A program made the position numbers and the translations under genes. This document shows positions 8,690 to 16,636 of a stretch of DNA of 64,000 nt, piece after piece. Source of the stretch: Pseudonocardia sediminis (GTDB lineage: Bacteria; Actinomycetota; Actinomycetes; Mycobacteriales; Pseudonocardiaceae); assembly GCF_004217185.1 (NCBI RefSeq), contig NZ_SHKL01000001.1, forward strand, positions 2,726,001 to 2,790,000, in the 5' to 3' direction. How positions within the stretch are numbered: the stretch's first letter is position 1; every line of letters begins with the position of its first letter. The notes under the pieces were generated by a model that saw nothing but the letters and a program-made list of their open reading frames with translations, searched no databases and had not been told where the DNA came from.

Positions 8690-9537
8690 GCGGGCACCTC
8701 GGTGCGGTCGGGCTCGTAGGCCTGCAGGGTCTGCAGGGCGGCGGGGACGAGGGCGTCGGCGCGGTGGGCGTCGCGGGGCAGCTCCAGCGACACCAGCCCG
8801 CGGTGGCCGACCTCGTGCAGGGCCCGCACGACCGAGGCCAGGTCCATGTCGCCCTCGCCGGGTGCGCGGTGCTCGTGGCGGCCGTAGGGCATGTCCTCGA
8901 CCGCGACCGCGCCGAGCGACCCGGCGAAGGCCTGCACGGCCTGCGCCGGCGTGTAGCGGCCCGAGACCAGGCAGTGTCCGGTGTCGAGGGCCAGGGTCAG
9001 CCCGGGAACCGCGGCGGCGAGGCGGGCCCAGTCGTCCGGGTCGTCGACGGCCATGCCGGGTTCGGGCTCGAACGCGCACGTCACACCGCGGTCCGAGGCA
9101 TGGGCCACGACGTCGCCGACGCCGTCGAGGAGACGGCGCCAGGACAGGGCCGGGTCGGTGCCCGGGTCCGGCACGCCGGCCCAGAACGACACGGCCTCGG
9201 CGCCCAGGTCGGCGGCCACGTCGATGCAGGTGCGCAGGAACGCCACCCGCGTGGCGCGTCCGTCGGCGGAGGCGCTGACCAGCGTGGGCTGGTGCTTGCG
9301 GCGGGGGTCGAGCAGGAACCGGGCACCGGTCTCGACGACGCAGCCCAGCCCGAGCCGGTCGAGCCGGGTGGCCAGCGCCGCGGTGCGCGCGGCCAGGTCG
9401 GGTGCGAACGGGTCGTGGTGGGCGACGTCGAGGGTCAGCGCCACGCCGTCGTAGCCGGAGTCCGCGAGCAGGGTCAGTGCGTCGTCGAGGCGGTGGCACA
9501 CGAGCCCGTTGGTGTTGTAGGCCCAGCGCAGGCTCAC
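8686..9537 (-). CDS. TIM-barrel sugar phosphate isomerase/epimerase-like protein
   Basis: A 283-aa xylose-isomerase-like (AP endonuclease 2) fold. Likely metal ligands are in VTCAFEPEPGMAV (Glu), LALDTGHCLVSGRY (Asp/His) and the C-terminal GLVSLELPRDAHRADA (Glu). The start is the GTG at 9537, sharing GTGA with the YcaO stop. The family interconverts keto/aldo sugars or inosoles, or dehydrates cyclitols (IolE-like). Together with the Gfo/Idh gene in the same operon it could epimerise or reshape an inositol ring, which is inference from context. Confidence 0.82.
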   Translation of the reverse strand: MSLRWAYNTNGLVCHRLDDALTLLADSGYDGVALTLDVAHHDPFAPDLAARTAALATRLDRLGLGCVVETGARFLLDPRRKHQPTLVSASADGRATRVAFLRTCIDVAADLGAEAVSFWAGVPDPGTDPALSWRRLLDGVGDVVAHASDRGVTCAFEPEPGMAVDDPDDWARLAAAVPGLTLALDTGHCLVSGRYTPAQAVQAFAGSLGAVAVEDMPYGRHEHRAPGEGDMDLASVVRALHEVGHRGLVSLELPRDAHRADALVPAALQTLQAYEPDRTEVPA

Positions 9538-11009
9538 GGGGTGCCCCCGCTCCGGGCGAGTACGTGCCGGGCCGGTTCGCGGTAGAGCGGGTAGAGGGGG
9601 CCGACGGTCGCCGCCACGGCGTCGAGGTCGAGCCAGGCGTCGTCGCCGAGCCGGTCGCGTCCGTCTCCGGTCAGCACGACGGCCTTCGCGCCGTCGTGCG
9701 GAGGCGGGCCGAGGCCGGCCAGCGCGGAGCCGCGCTCGAGGAGACCGGCGACGCCGCGGGCGCCGATCCGGCCGTAGGACATGGTCTCGGCCTCCAGACC
9801 GGGCACGATCACCTTGACCGCGGCGGCGGGCCCCGGCGGCGGGGCCACGACCAGCACGTCGAAGCCGGACAGGACGACGAGCAGGTGCTCGAGCAGGGCG
9901 GCCGGGTCGTCGAGCGAGCCGGGCGGCACGGTCGGCAGGGACGAGAACGCCACGGTGGTGTGCCGCGCCCACACGACCGGTTCGAGCAGGGCGCCCATCG
10001 CGGTGGTGTCGAGGCCCGACCACGCGCGCATCGCCTCGAGCGCGCGGGTCTCCTGCGCCGGTACCGGGCGGCTGAGCCGGCGTTGCCAGTAGTCCTCGGG
10101 TGCCAGCGCCCACAGCTGCGCCAGCGGGCGGTGCATGAACACCTTGCGGGCCCGCGCGGCGGCGTACTCCAGCACCGCCTTGCGCAGGGCGACCTCCCGG
10201 TCGGGGTGGACGGCCTCGCCGCAGGCGCTCATCGCCAGCGGGTCGGTGTCGGGATCGGTGTCGACGCCGACCACGTGCAGGGCCGTCATCCCGAACGCGG
10301 TAGTGGCGAGCTTGGGCAGCACCTCGACACCGGCGTCGGCGAGGCGGCGCAGCACGTCGCGGGTGACCGGGTCGCGGACGTCGTCGAGCTCGATCACGGT
10401 CCCGGCGTCGAGGGCGCGGAAGCGGGTGCCGTTGCCGTCGCGTTGCAGCAGCTCGAGCAGGGCGTGGGAGACGGCGCGCTCGGGTGTGTCGCCCGCCCCG
10501 TTGCCGTTCGTGATCGGGGTGATCAGCGCCGGGGTCATCGGGCCGGGCGGCAGGTCGCCGCCCCCGGAGACACAGAACTCGGCGGGCAGCCACACGTCCT
10601 CACCGGTGCGCCAGCGCCGGGCGGCCGACCAGTCCCGCGGGGCGTCGTCGTCGACCGTGGTGCCGGCGGGCAGGACCAGTGCGCGGGGGTCGACGACGCC
10701 GGAGCCCCCGGTCCCGCGGCGCAGCTCGGTGTAGGACGCCCGGCACGTTCGCGTCGCCGCCCCGCGGGTCAGCACCACCTCGGCCAGCTCACCGAGCGCG
10801 CCGACCTGTGCCTGCTCGTCGACGTGCCCGTAGCCGATACCGGCGTCGTCGTGGCCGTCGGCGGTGCCGGACAGGTCCGCCGACACGGTCGGGACACCGG
10901 CCCGGTCCGCGCCGGTGATCGCGAACATCGTGAGGCGACCGTCGGGCAGCGCGGCACGGAGCAGGCCGGCCGCGGTCCCCAGCGCCGTGGTTTCGGGTGC
11001 GGCGCTCAC
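9534..11009 (-). CDS. YcaO-domain protein (ATP-dependent cyclodehydratase/thioamidation fold)
   Basis: A 491-aa protein with the YcaO fold: GELAEVVLTRG and TPITNGNGAGDTPERAV, then the ATP-site helix AVSHALLELLQRDGNG, and VALRKAVLEYAAARARKVF. YcaO enzymes activate amide oxygens with ATP to form azolines, thioamides or amidines. In the helix the usual E-R-D is Q-R-D here. No precursor peptide, E1-like/ocin-ThiF, dehydrogenase or TfuA partner is seen nearby, and the C-terminus (ARSGGTP) lacks a PxPxP tail. It therefore belongs to a stand-alone YcaO branch in a sugar/inositol operon, probably acting on a small molecule. The GTG at 11009 overlaps the upstream stop by GTGA. Confidence 0.8.
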   Translation of the reverse strand: MSAAPETTALGTAAGLLRAALPDGRLTMFAITGADRAGVPTVSADLSGTADGHDDAGIGYGHVDEQAQVGALGELAEVVLTRGAATRTCRASYTELRRGTGGSGVVDPRALVLPAGTTVDDDAPRDWSAARRWRTGEDVWLPAEFCVSGGGDLPPGPMTPALITPITNGNGAGDTPERAVSHALLELLQRDGNGTRFRALDAGTVIELDDVRDPVTRDVLRRLADAGVEVLPKLATTAFGMTALHVVGVDTDPDTDPLAMSACGEAVHPDREVALRKAVLEYAAARARKVFMHRPLAQLWALAPEDYWQRRLSRPVPAQETRALEAMRAWSGLDTTAMGALLEPVVWARHTTVAFSSLPTVPPGSLDDPAALLEHLLVVLSGFDVLVVAPPPGPAAAVKVIVPGLEAETMSYGRIGARGVAGLLERGSALAGLGPPPHDGAKAVVLTGDGRDRLGDDAWLDLDAVAATVGPLYPLYREPARHVLARSGGTP

Positions 11010-11836
11010 GACAGCTCCTCCAGCGGGACCGGTCCGGCGACCGGACGGCCGGCAAGCTGGCGGTCGAACAGTGCGATGACCTGCTTGGACGACACCGGTG
11101 CGGCGAACTCGAACGGTGTGGCGACGGCGTCGAAGTCCAGCTGCTCGACCAGGGCGCGCGAGGCGCGGATCTCGTCGTGGGAGAGCGGGATCTGGGCGTG
11201 GTAGGCCTTGTGGCACGACAGCCCGGCCGGTCGGCCGTCGTCGGTCAGGTCGACCTTGAGCAGGTCCCCGACGAACAGGATCCCGCGCCGGGAGTCGTGC
11301 AGCACGCAGTGCCCGGGGAAGTGCCCGCCGGAGCGGTGCATCGTCAGCCCGGGCGCGAGCTCGTGGCGGTCGTCGGTCGGCCAGGTCACCCGGAACGCCT
11401 TGGTCCAGCCCAGGTCGTGGACGTTGACGGCGAGGACCTCCGGGTCGAGCTCGTCCTGCAGCTGCCACAGCGCGCCGTAGCCGTGCACGTGGCTCGACCC
11501 GAGTGCGACGAGCCCGCCGCGTTCGCGCAGCCGGGCGATCGACTCCGGCGGGTAGTACCCGGCGGCCTCCCACCCGACCGGCCCGTCGTCGGTCTCGATC
11601 ACCCAGCCGGTGGTGCCCAGGCCGAGCTGCGGTTCGCACCAGTAGCCGCTCACGCCGTCGGCGACCTCGGCCCACCGTCCGGTCCGGCCCCGCGCGACGT
11701 CGGTGTCGAGGGTGAAGTCCCAGCCGTCGTCGGGCAGCGCGTTGCGCACGTCGGTGCACACCGGGCAGGCGGGGGGAGGGGCGAACCAGCGTTGCCAGTG
11801 TCCGCAGGAGCCACAGGAGTACGGGCGCAGGGTCAT
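11006..11836 (-). CDS. Metallo-beta-lactamase-fold protein with N-terminal zinc ribbon
   Basis: A 276-aa protein. Residues about 8-30 hold two CxxC pairs (SCGSCGHW and CPVC), a rubredoxin- or zinc-ribbon-like module. Afterwards an MBL fold is suggested by GSSHVHGYGALWQL, MHRSGGHFPGHCVLHD and ILFVGDLLKV, which give the His-x-His, His and Asp metal ligands in a degenerate arrangement. It may be a hydrolase or an electron-transfer-coupled oxidoreductase; the metal ribbon could bind iron or zinc. ATGA overlap with the oxidoreductase upstream and GTGA overlap with YcaO downstream tie it firmly to the operon. Exact activity unknown. Confidence 0.72.
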   Translation of the reverse strand: MTLRPYSCGSCGHWQRWFAPPPACPVCTDVRNALPDDGWDFTLDTDVARGRTGRWAEVADGVSGYWCEPQLGLGTTGWVIETDDGPVGWEAAGYYPPESIARLRERGGLVALGSSHVHGYGALWQLQDELDPEVLAVNVHDLGWTKAFRVTWPTDDRHELAPGLTMHRSGGHFPGHCVLHDSRRGILFVGDLLKVDLTDDGRPAGLSCHKAYHAQIPLSHDEIRASRALVEQLDFDAVATPFEFAAPVSSKQVIALFDRQLAGRPVAGPVPLEELS

Positions 11837-12843
11837 CGGTCGGCGCTCCTCGTCATCGCGTCGTCGAGCAGTCGGTGCAGCCGCAGGTCGCGGTCGAGGG
11901 GGAAGGGCCACGGGGCGGTCCCGGCGACGGCCGCGGTGTAGGCGGCGAGCTGGGCGGTGAAGGGGTCGGTGGCGGTGTCGAAGTCGATGCCCGACCGGGC
12001 GCCGGTGCGGGCGTCGATCCGGGTCAGCGTGCCGCCGGCGGTCTGGCCCATCGTGTCCTCGGCGACGAGCTGGGCGGCCGTGCCGACGACGTGCAGGCTG
12101 CGCCGTGGCAGGGCGTCGCCGGTGTTGAAGCTGACGTGCCCGCTGAACAGGACGCTGCGGCCGGTCCGCCCGACGAGCACGCTCCCGTCGTCGACGGGGT
12201 AGGGGTGGACCCGGTGCTGGCGCATGATCTCGAGTGCGACGAGGTCGTCGTCGAGCAGGACACCGACCAGGTCGACACCGTGCGGGGCCAGGTCCGCCGA
12301 GGCCCCGCCCCCGGCCCGGACGGGGTCCGCCCGCCAGTTGACCTCGCCCGGCGCGGCTCCCGGCGGGCTCCATTCCGGAGGCAGCCAGCAGCCGTAGACG
12401 ATCCGCACCGCGGTCACGGTGCCCAGCCCGCCCTCGGCGACGATCTCGGCGATCCGCCGGTGCGCGGGGTGGAAGCGCTGGTCGAAGGCGGTCCCGGCGA
12501 GCCGTCCCCGGCACGCGGTCACCACCGCCCGGGCGTCGGTGTGCGAGGTGGCCATCGGCTTCTCGCACAGCACCGCCACGCCGTGCGCGGCGACCGCGGT
12601 GACCGTGGCGGCGTGGTCGTCGTGCGGGGTCGCGACGTAGACGGCGTCGACGTCGCCCGGTGCCAGCAGCCCGTCGACGTCGGTGGCGACCCGCGCCGGC
12701 CCGGCGAGTGCCGCCGCCCTGCCCCGGTCGCGGTCGCACACCGCGGCCAGGGACGCCCCGGGCAGCGAGCGCAGGGCCGGGACGGCGTGCTCGCGGGTGA
12801 CCCAGCCGCAGCCGACCACCCCCCACCGGACCCGCGCCGTCAC
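11833..12843 (-). CDS. Gfo/Idh/MocA-family NAD(P)-dependent oxidoreductase
   Basis: A 336-aa protein with an N-terminal Rossmann motif RWGVVGCGWVTREHAVPAL, the family E-K-P signature in AVLCEKPMATSH, and DLAPHGVDLVGVLL in the catalytic domain. Such enzymes oxidise or reduce hydroxyls of sugars and inositols (for example inositol 2-dehydrogenase). Next to an inositol-3-phosphate synthase and a TIM-barrel isomerase it is a good candidate for making an inosose-type keto intermediate. Start GTG at 12843, GTGA overlap with the methyltransferase stop. Confidence 0.86.
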   Translation of the reverse strand: MTARVRWGVVGCGWVTREHAVPALRSLPGASLAAVCDRDRGRAAALAGPARVATDVDGLLAPGDVDAVYVATPHDDHAATVTAVAAHGVAVLCEKPMATSHTDARAVVTACRGRLAGTAFDQRFHPAHRRIAEIVAEGGLGTVTAVRIVYGCWLPPEWSPPGAAPGEVNWRADPVRAGGGASADLAPHGVDLVGVLLDDDLVALEIMRQHRVHPYPVDDGSVLVGRTGRSVLFSGHVSFNTGDALPRRSLHVVGTAAQLVAEDTMGQTAGGTLTRIDARTGARSGIDFDTATDPFTAQLAAYTAAVAGTAPWPFPLDRDLRLHRLLDDAMTRSADR

Positions 12844-13943
12844 CAGGTCTCCGGGATGTCGACGAGCATCCGCCGGCGCACGGGGTCCTCGTAGGCCGTC
12901 CACAGCGCCGGGAGGTAGGCCGCGGCGCGCTCGCCGTACTCGGCGGCCCACGCGTCGCCGGGCCAGTGCCGCAGCGGCCCGGTGTAGAGCGGGTTGGGCC
13001 GCAGCCGGGCGTGCGGCGGCGGATAGAGCAGCCGGGTCTCGCCGGGCGCGCCGGCGGGGTCGTCGACCAGCCCGACGGCCTCGGTGCCGGCCAGCTCCGC
13101 CGGCTCGGCGACCCGCGGCAGGCGACCGTCGAGCGCCGCGGCGGTGAGCTCCTCCTCGGTGTAGGCCCGCGACCCGGGCAGCAGATCCGCCCACTGCGGC
13201 CCGGGCAGCGGACGCCCCGAGCGCCCGGCCGGGTGCAGCGCGTTGTGGCCGTGGCCGACGACCACCGCGCCCTGCCCGCCGGCGTGCCGGCGTGCCGCGG
13301 TGAGGACCGCGGCCTTGTGCTCGAGGAAGTAGAGGGCGTCGTGGCAGCAGACGTAGCGCGGCCCGCCGGCCGGGTCCGGCCACGCGGCCTGGGCGTCGGC
13401 GCAGACCAGCCTCACCCGGCGCGGCACCAGGTGGCGCCGGGCCAGCCACAGCTTGGCGAACACCACGTCGACCCCGAGCAGGTCGTCGTGGCCGTGCTGG
13501 GCCAGGTGGCGCAGCAGGTGCCCCGCACCGCACGCGATGTCGACGACCGGGCGCCCGGCCGGCGGGTGGGCGGCGGTCAGGGCGAGCGTGGCCAGCCACG
13601 TCGGGTCGCTCCAGCGGTGCAGGAAGTAGGTGCCGACCCGGCCGAGCCCCAGCAGGTCGACGGCCTCGCGCAGGGTGCGCGTGTGCCGGACCCGCCGCAG
13701 CCGCGCGTTCGACGGCGCCCGCTGGTCCCACCATTCGTCGGCGTCGGCGAACAGCAGGGCCGCGGCCCCGTCGACGTCGCCGCGGTCCAGCTCGGCGACC
13801 GCGCGTTCGCGGAGGTCGTCGTCGCCGGCGCGCAGCCACGCCACGTCGTCGACGACCGGCCAGCGCCGTGTCCCGTCGGTGAGGGTGTGGGGCGTGTCCG
13901 GGCGCAGCGTCGCTCCGTCCGCGCCGCACCACGGCCCGGTCAC
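12840..13943 (-). CDS. Class I methyltransferase with Trm112-like N-terminus
   Basis: A 367-aa protein. The first 50 residues (CGADGATL, then HTLTDGTRRWPVVDDVAWL) resemble a Trm112/YcaR-type small domain. A Rossmann methyltransferase follows with PVVDIACGAGHLLRHLAQ, DDLLGVDVVFAKLWLARR and VRLVCADAQAAWP. The long C-terminal extension past residue 230 is unassigned. The GTG at 13943 overlaps the upstream stop by GTGA. It presumably methylates the pathway product or an intermediate; the target is not deducible. Confidence 0.78.
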   Translation of the reverse strand: MTGPWCGADGATLRPDTPHTLTDGTRRWPVVDDVAWLRAGDDDLRERAVAELDRGDVDGAAALLFADADEWWDQRAPSNARLRRVRHTRTLREAVDLLGLGRVGTYFLHRWSDPTWLATLALTAAHPPAGRPVVDIACGAGHLLRHLAQHGHDDLLGVDVVFAKLWLARRHLVPRRVRLVCADAQAAWPDPAGGPRYVCCHDALYFLEHKAAVLTAARRHAGGQGAVVVGHGHNALHPAGRSGRPLPGPQWADLLPGSRAYTEEELTAAALDGRLPRVAEPAELAGTEAVGLVDDPAGAPGETRLLYPPPHARLRPNPLYTGPLRHWPGDAWAAEYGERAAAYLPALWTAYEDPVRRRMLVDIPETW

Positions 13944-14971
13944 GACCCGGGCCCCGAGCCGGCCGGACCGGCCCGCGGCCGCCGGCGCGGGGCGCCGAGA
14001 CCCGCGGCGGCCAGCACCGCGTCGTGGTAGGCGGCGACCGGGCCGTCGTGGACGATGTCGAGGTCCTCGAGCGCCGCCGCGGCGGTGAAGGCGGCGCCGC
14101 GGGCGTGGTGGTGCACCTGCAGGACCCGGTCCAGCACGTCGGCCGCGTGGAACGCCGCGCCCACCGCGGTACCGGTACCGCGGGCGTGGGCCAGCGCCTG
14201 CCGCACCCGGGTGCCCGGGCCCGGCATCAGCTCGGCGATCCGGCGTTCGGTGAGCCGGTGCACGAGCGGGGCGAGGTGCCCGCCCAGGGCCAGCTCGCCG
14301 GCGAACCCGGCGTCGGGCAGGTCGGCGTTGTGCAGGTGATGGGCCAGGCCGAGCAGGAACACCGTGCCCACGTCCTCGGGGCCCGACCCGCCGTCGAGGG
14401 CCAGGAGCGCTCCGTAGACCGCCACCGCCCAGCAGTGCTCGGCGTGGTTCTCCGGCGGCTCGACGATCAGGCGGCGATGCCCCGGAGCGGTCGCCCCGGC
14501 CCGGGGCTGGCGCGCGAGTGCGGTGACGAACCCCGGCGTGCCCAGGGGAGCCACACCCGCGTGCCCGACCTGCGCGTGCCCGAGCAGGTCGGGCACGGCC
14601 GCACGCAGGGCGCGCAGCGTCGCGGGCGCGCCGTCACCGACGACGTCGCCCACGGCCGTGTCCAGGATCGAACGCACCTCGGCGTCGGCGCAGCCGGCGT
14701 CGAGCAGCGCCCAGGCGTCCACACCGGACAGCCGGGTGGCCGCTGCCGCCGCCGCGCACTCGGTCACCGCGACCCGCGCCGGGTCGGCTCCCGCGGCGAT
14801 CGAGCACCACGCGCGGACGAACGCCCGCTCGGCGACCGAGCCCGCCGCGGCCGCGACCCGGATGCGCTTGAGGTCGCCCATCTCGTCGAGCAGGGCGAGG
14901 CGTTCGGCCAGCCGGGCCGGCAGGGACGGGTCGCCGATGGTGACCGCCCCCGCGTCGGCCCGGGTGCTCAC
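13940..14971 (-). CDS. EboA/HD-like protein of unknown function
   Basis: A 343-aa, alanine-rich helical protein. The centre holds a histidine/aspartate cluster, PPENHAEHCWAVAVYGALL, then LLGLAHHLHNADLPDAGF, reminiscent of HD-type metal sites. The N-terminal helical part resembles EboA-domain proteins, which in other bacteria accompany inositol-phosphate synthase-like, TIM-barrel and UbiA genes; I hold that comparison loosely. GTGA overlaps on both sides place it second in the operon. It may be a metal-dependent phosphohydrolase acting on inositol phosphate, or a carrier/scaffold. Confidence 0.55.
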   Translation of the reverse strand: MSTRADAGAVTIGDPSLPARLAERLALLDEMGDLKRIRVAAAAGSVAERAFVRAWCSIAAGADPARVAVTECAAAAAATRLSGVDAWALLDAGCADAEVRSILDTAVGDVVGDGAPATLRALRAAVPDLLGHAQVGHAGVAPLGTPGFVTALARQPRAGATAPGHRRLIVEPPENHAEHCWAVAVYGALLALDGGSGPEDVGTVFLLGLAHHLHNADLPDAGFAGELALGGHLAPLVHRLTERRIAELMPGPGTRVRQALAHARGTGTAVGAAFHAADVLDRVLQVHHHARGAAFTAAAALEDLDIVHDGPVAAYHDAVLAAAGLGAPRRRPRAGPAGSGPGS

Positions 14972-16227
14972 CGGCCGTCCAGCCAGTCGTTGAGCGTCTG
15001 CTCCTGGCGCGCGAAGCCGTGCTCGGGGGGCCGGGAGTCGCGGGTGACCGGGGACTTGAAGAAGTAGCCGAGCTGTTCCTGGGCGCCGGACTCGCCGCGG
15101 CGGTGGGCCTCGACGACCATGCGCACGAGCTCGAGCACCAGCGGCGCGGCGAGCACGGAGTCACGGCAGAGGAAGTCGAGCTTGAGCTGCATCCGCCCGC
15201 CGAGGAACCCGGTCAGGTCGATGTTGTCCCAGGACTCCTTGGCGTCCCCGCGGGGCCGGTAGTAGTCGATGCGCACGATGTGGTCGTCGACGGCGTAGCC
15301 GAGCATCGAGTCCAGCACCGAGCCCTTGGTGTTGACCTTGCTGGCCATCGAGTCCGGGTCGTTGAGGATCTCGCCGTCGCGGTTGCCGAGCAGGTTGGTG
15401 GAGTACCAGCCGTCGACGTGCAGGCCGCGGCTGCGCAGGGCCGGCGCCAGTACCGTCTTGAGCATCGTCTGGCCGGTCTTGCCGTCGCGGCCGGCGATCG
15501 GCACGCCGTGCTGCTCGGCCAGGTGCTGCAGAGCCGGGGACTCGGCCCCGGCGCCCGGGGTGAAGTTGACGTAGGGGCAGGTCTCGGAGATGGCGGCGTA
15601 GGCGTAGAGCACGCCCGGGGTGACCGCCGGGTCGTCGGCGTCGATCGCCCGCTCCAGCGCCGCGGCGTCGGCGAGGAAGGTCGTGTCCGGCGGGACCGCC
15701 TCGGTGGAGGCCAGGTTGAGCACCACCACCGTGTCCAGCTCCTGCTCGGTGCGGAAGCGTTGCAGGTCGTCGCGGATGCGGGCGATCCGCTCACGCAGCG
15801 AGGAGATCTCCACGACGTTCGCGCCGCCGGCGTTGCGGCACCACCGGGGGTCGGCGACCGCCGGCCAGGGGGTGAGGGTCTCGAGATGTCCGGCGACCAG
15901 GTCGAGCTGGGCGGGTTCGAGGACCTGGTGGACCTGCGCGGCCTTGGCGAGGTCGGCCGGGTCGAGGTCCCAGCCCCCGAACCGCAGGCTCTCGTACGGG
16001 GTGAGCTCGGTGCGGTCGGCGAAGGGCAGACCGGCGGAGCCGACGGCGCCGAGGCGCAGCAGCTCGACGCCGGCGACCATGGTCGAGGCCACCGCACCGC
16101 CCAGCCCGACGACGGCGACACCGACCCGGTGTCCGGTCGCGTCGGGTGCGGATGTCTCCTGTGCCGCGGAGGTGCTCTCCGCGGGGTCGGTGATGTTCGG
16201 GTCAACGGTCACGGCTGTCTCCTGCAT
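14968..16227 (-). CDS. ino1: Inositol-3-phosphate synthase
   Basis: A 419-aa protein that converts glucose 6-phosphate to 1D-myo-inositol 3-phosphate with NAD. Visible motifs are VAVVGLGGAVASTMVAGVEL (NAD site), ETCPYVNFTPGAGAE, AGRDGKTGQTMLKTVLAP and NTKGSVLDSMLGYAVDDHIV, all typical of the family. About 35 Thr/Ser/Ala-rich residues precede the fold. It is the first gene of the nine-gene operon, which makes inositol phosphate the likely starting material of the whole pathway. A 22-bp perfect palindrome lies 169 bp upstream of the ATG. Confidence 0.9.
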   Translation of the reverse strand: MQETAVTVDPNITDPAESTSAAQETSAPDATGHRVGVAVVGLGGAVASTMVAGVELLRLGAVGSAGLPFADRTELTPYESLRFGGWDLDPADLAKAAQVHQVLEPAQLDLVAGHLETLTPWPAVADPRWCRNAGGANVVEISSLRERIARIRDDLQRFRTEQELDTVVVLNLASTEAVPPDTTFLADAAALERAIDADDPAVTPGVLYAYAAISETCPYVNFTPGAGAESPALQHLAEQHGVPIAGRDGKTGQTMLKTVLAPALRSRGLHVDGWYSTNLLGNRDGEILNDPDSMASKVNTKGSVLDSMLGYAVDDHIVRIDYYRPRGDAKESWDNIDLTGFLGGRMQLKLDFLCRDSVLAAPLVLELVRMVVEAHRRGESGAQEQLGYFFKSPVTRDSRPPEHGFARQEQTLNDWLDGR

Positions 16228-16636
16228 GAGTCGTCCTGGGCCGCCCGGCGCCGTCGTGTCGACGGGCCGGGCGGATGGGTACGCCGGGACACCCGCGCCC
16301 CCGGTGTGGGGCGGGCAGCGATGTCACACGGTCGAGGTGCGAGAGCCGGCGCTACCGACGGCGGCCACGGCGACCGGTCGGAGCGCGGTGTCGAGACGAC
16401 GCCGGTACCGGCGTCGTGGGAGTCGACGACGGCGGCCGATCCGTCGGAACGGGTGGACGCGGCGCCTCACCGGGCATCGGAGTCAGCTCCCTCGGCTGCT
16501 GGTCCCGACGCCGGAGAGCGGCGGGACGCCCACCGGGGTTCGGAGCGGACGCGTCGACATCCGGACCGTAACGCACCATCGTCGTGCGCGCGCCGGATGA
16601 GCGGCCGATCGTCGGTACCGCTCCCGGGACGGGCCC
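16228..16636. other. Non-coding gap holding the operon promoter region
   Basis: About 410 bp without a convincing gene, between the inositol-phosphate synthase start and the end of the molybdenum hydroxylase gene. It contains the palindrome at 16396-16417. The remainder is GC-rich with no clear -10/-35 pair that I can defend. Confidence 0.6.
16396..16417. promoter_or_regulatory. Perfect 22-bp palindrome, candidate operator
   Basis: The half-site ACGACGCCGGT is followed immediately by its exact reverse complement, centred between 16406 and 16407, with no loop. A loop-free perfect dyad fits a dimeric repressor site better than a terminator, and no T-run follows. It lies upstream of the inositol-type operon. 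No regulator gene is adjacent, so the binding protein is unknown. Confidence 0.5.

Noticed and set aside
6654..16227. Calling the nine-gene operon a mycothiol cluster
   Set aside because: MshC and MshD counterparts are absent and YcaO, MBL and EboA-like genes do not belong to that pathway; mshA, mshB and mshC are usually scattered in the chromosome.
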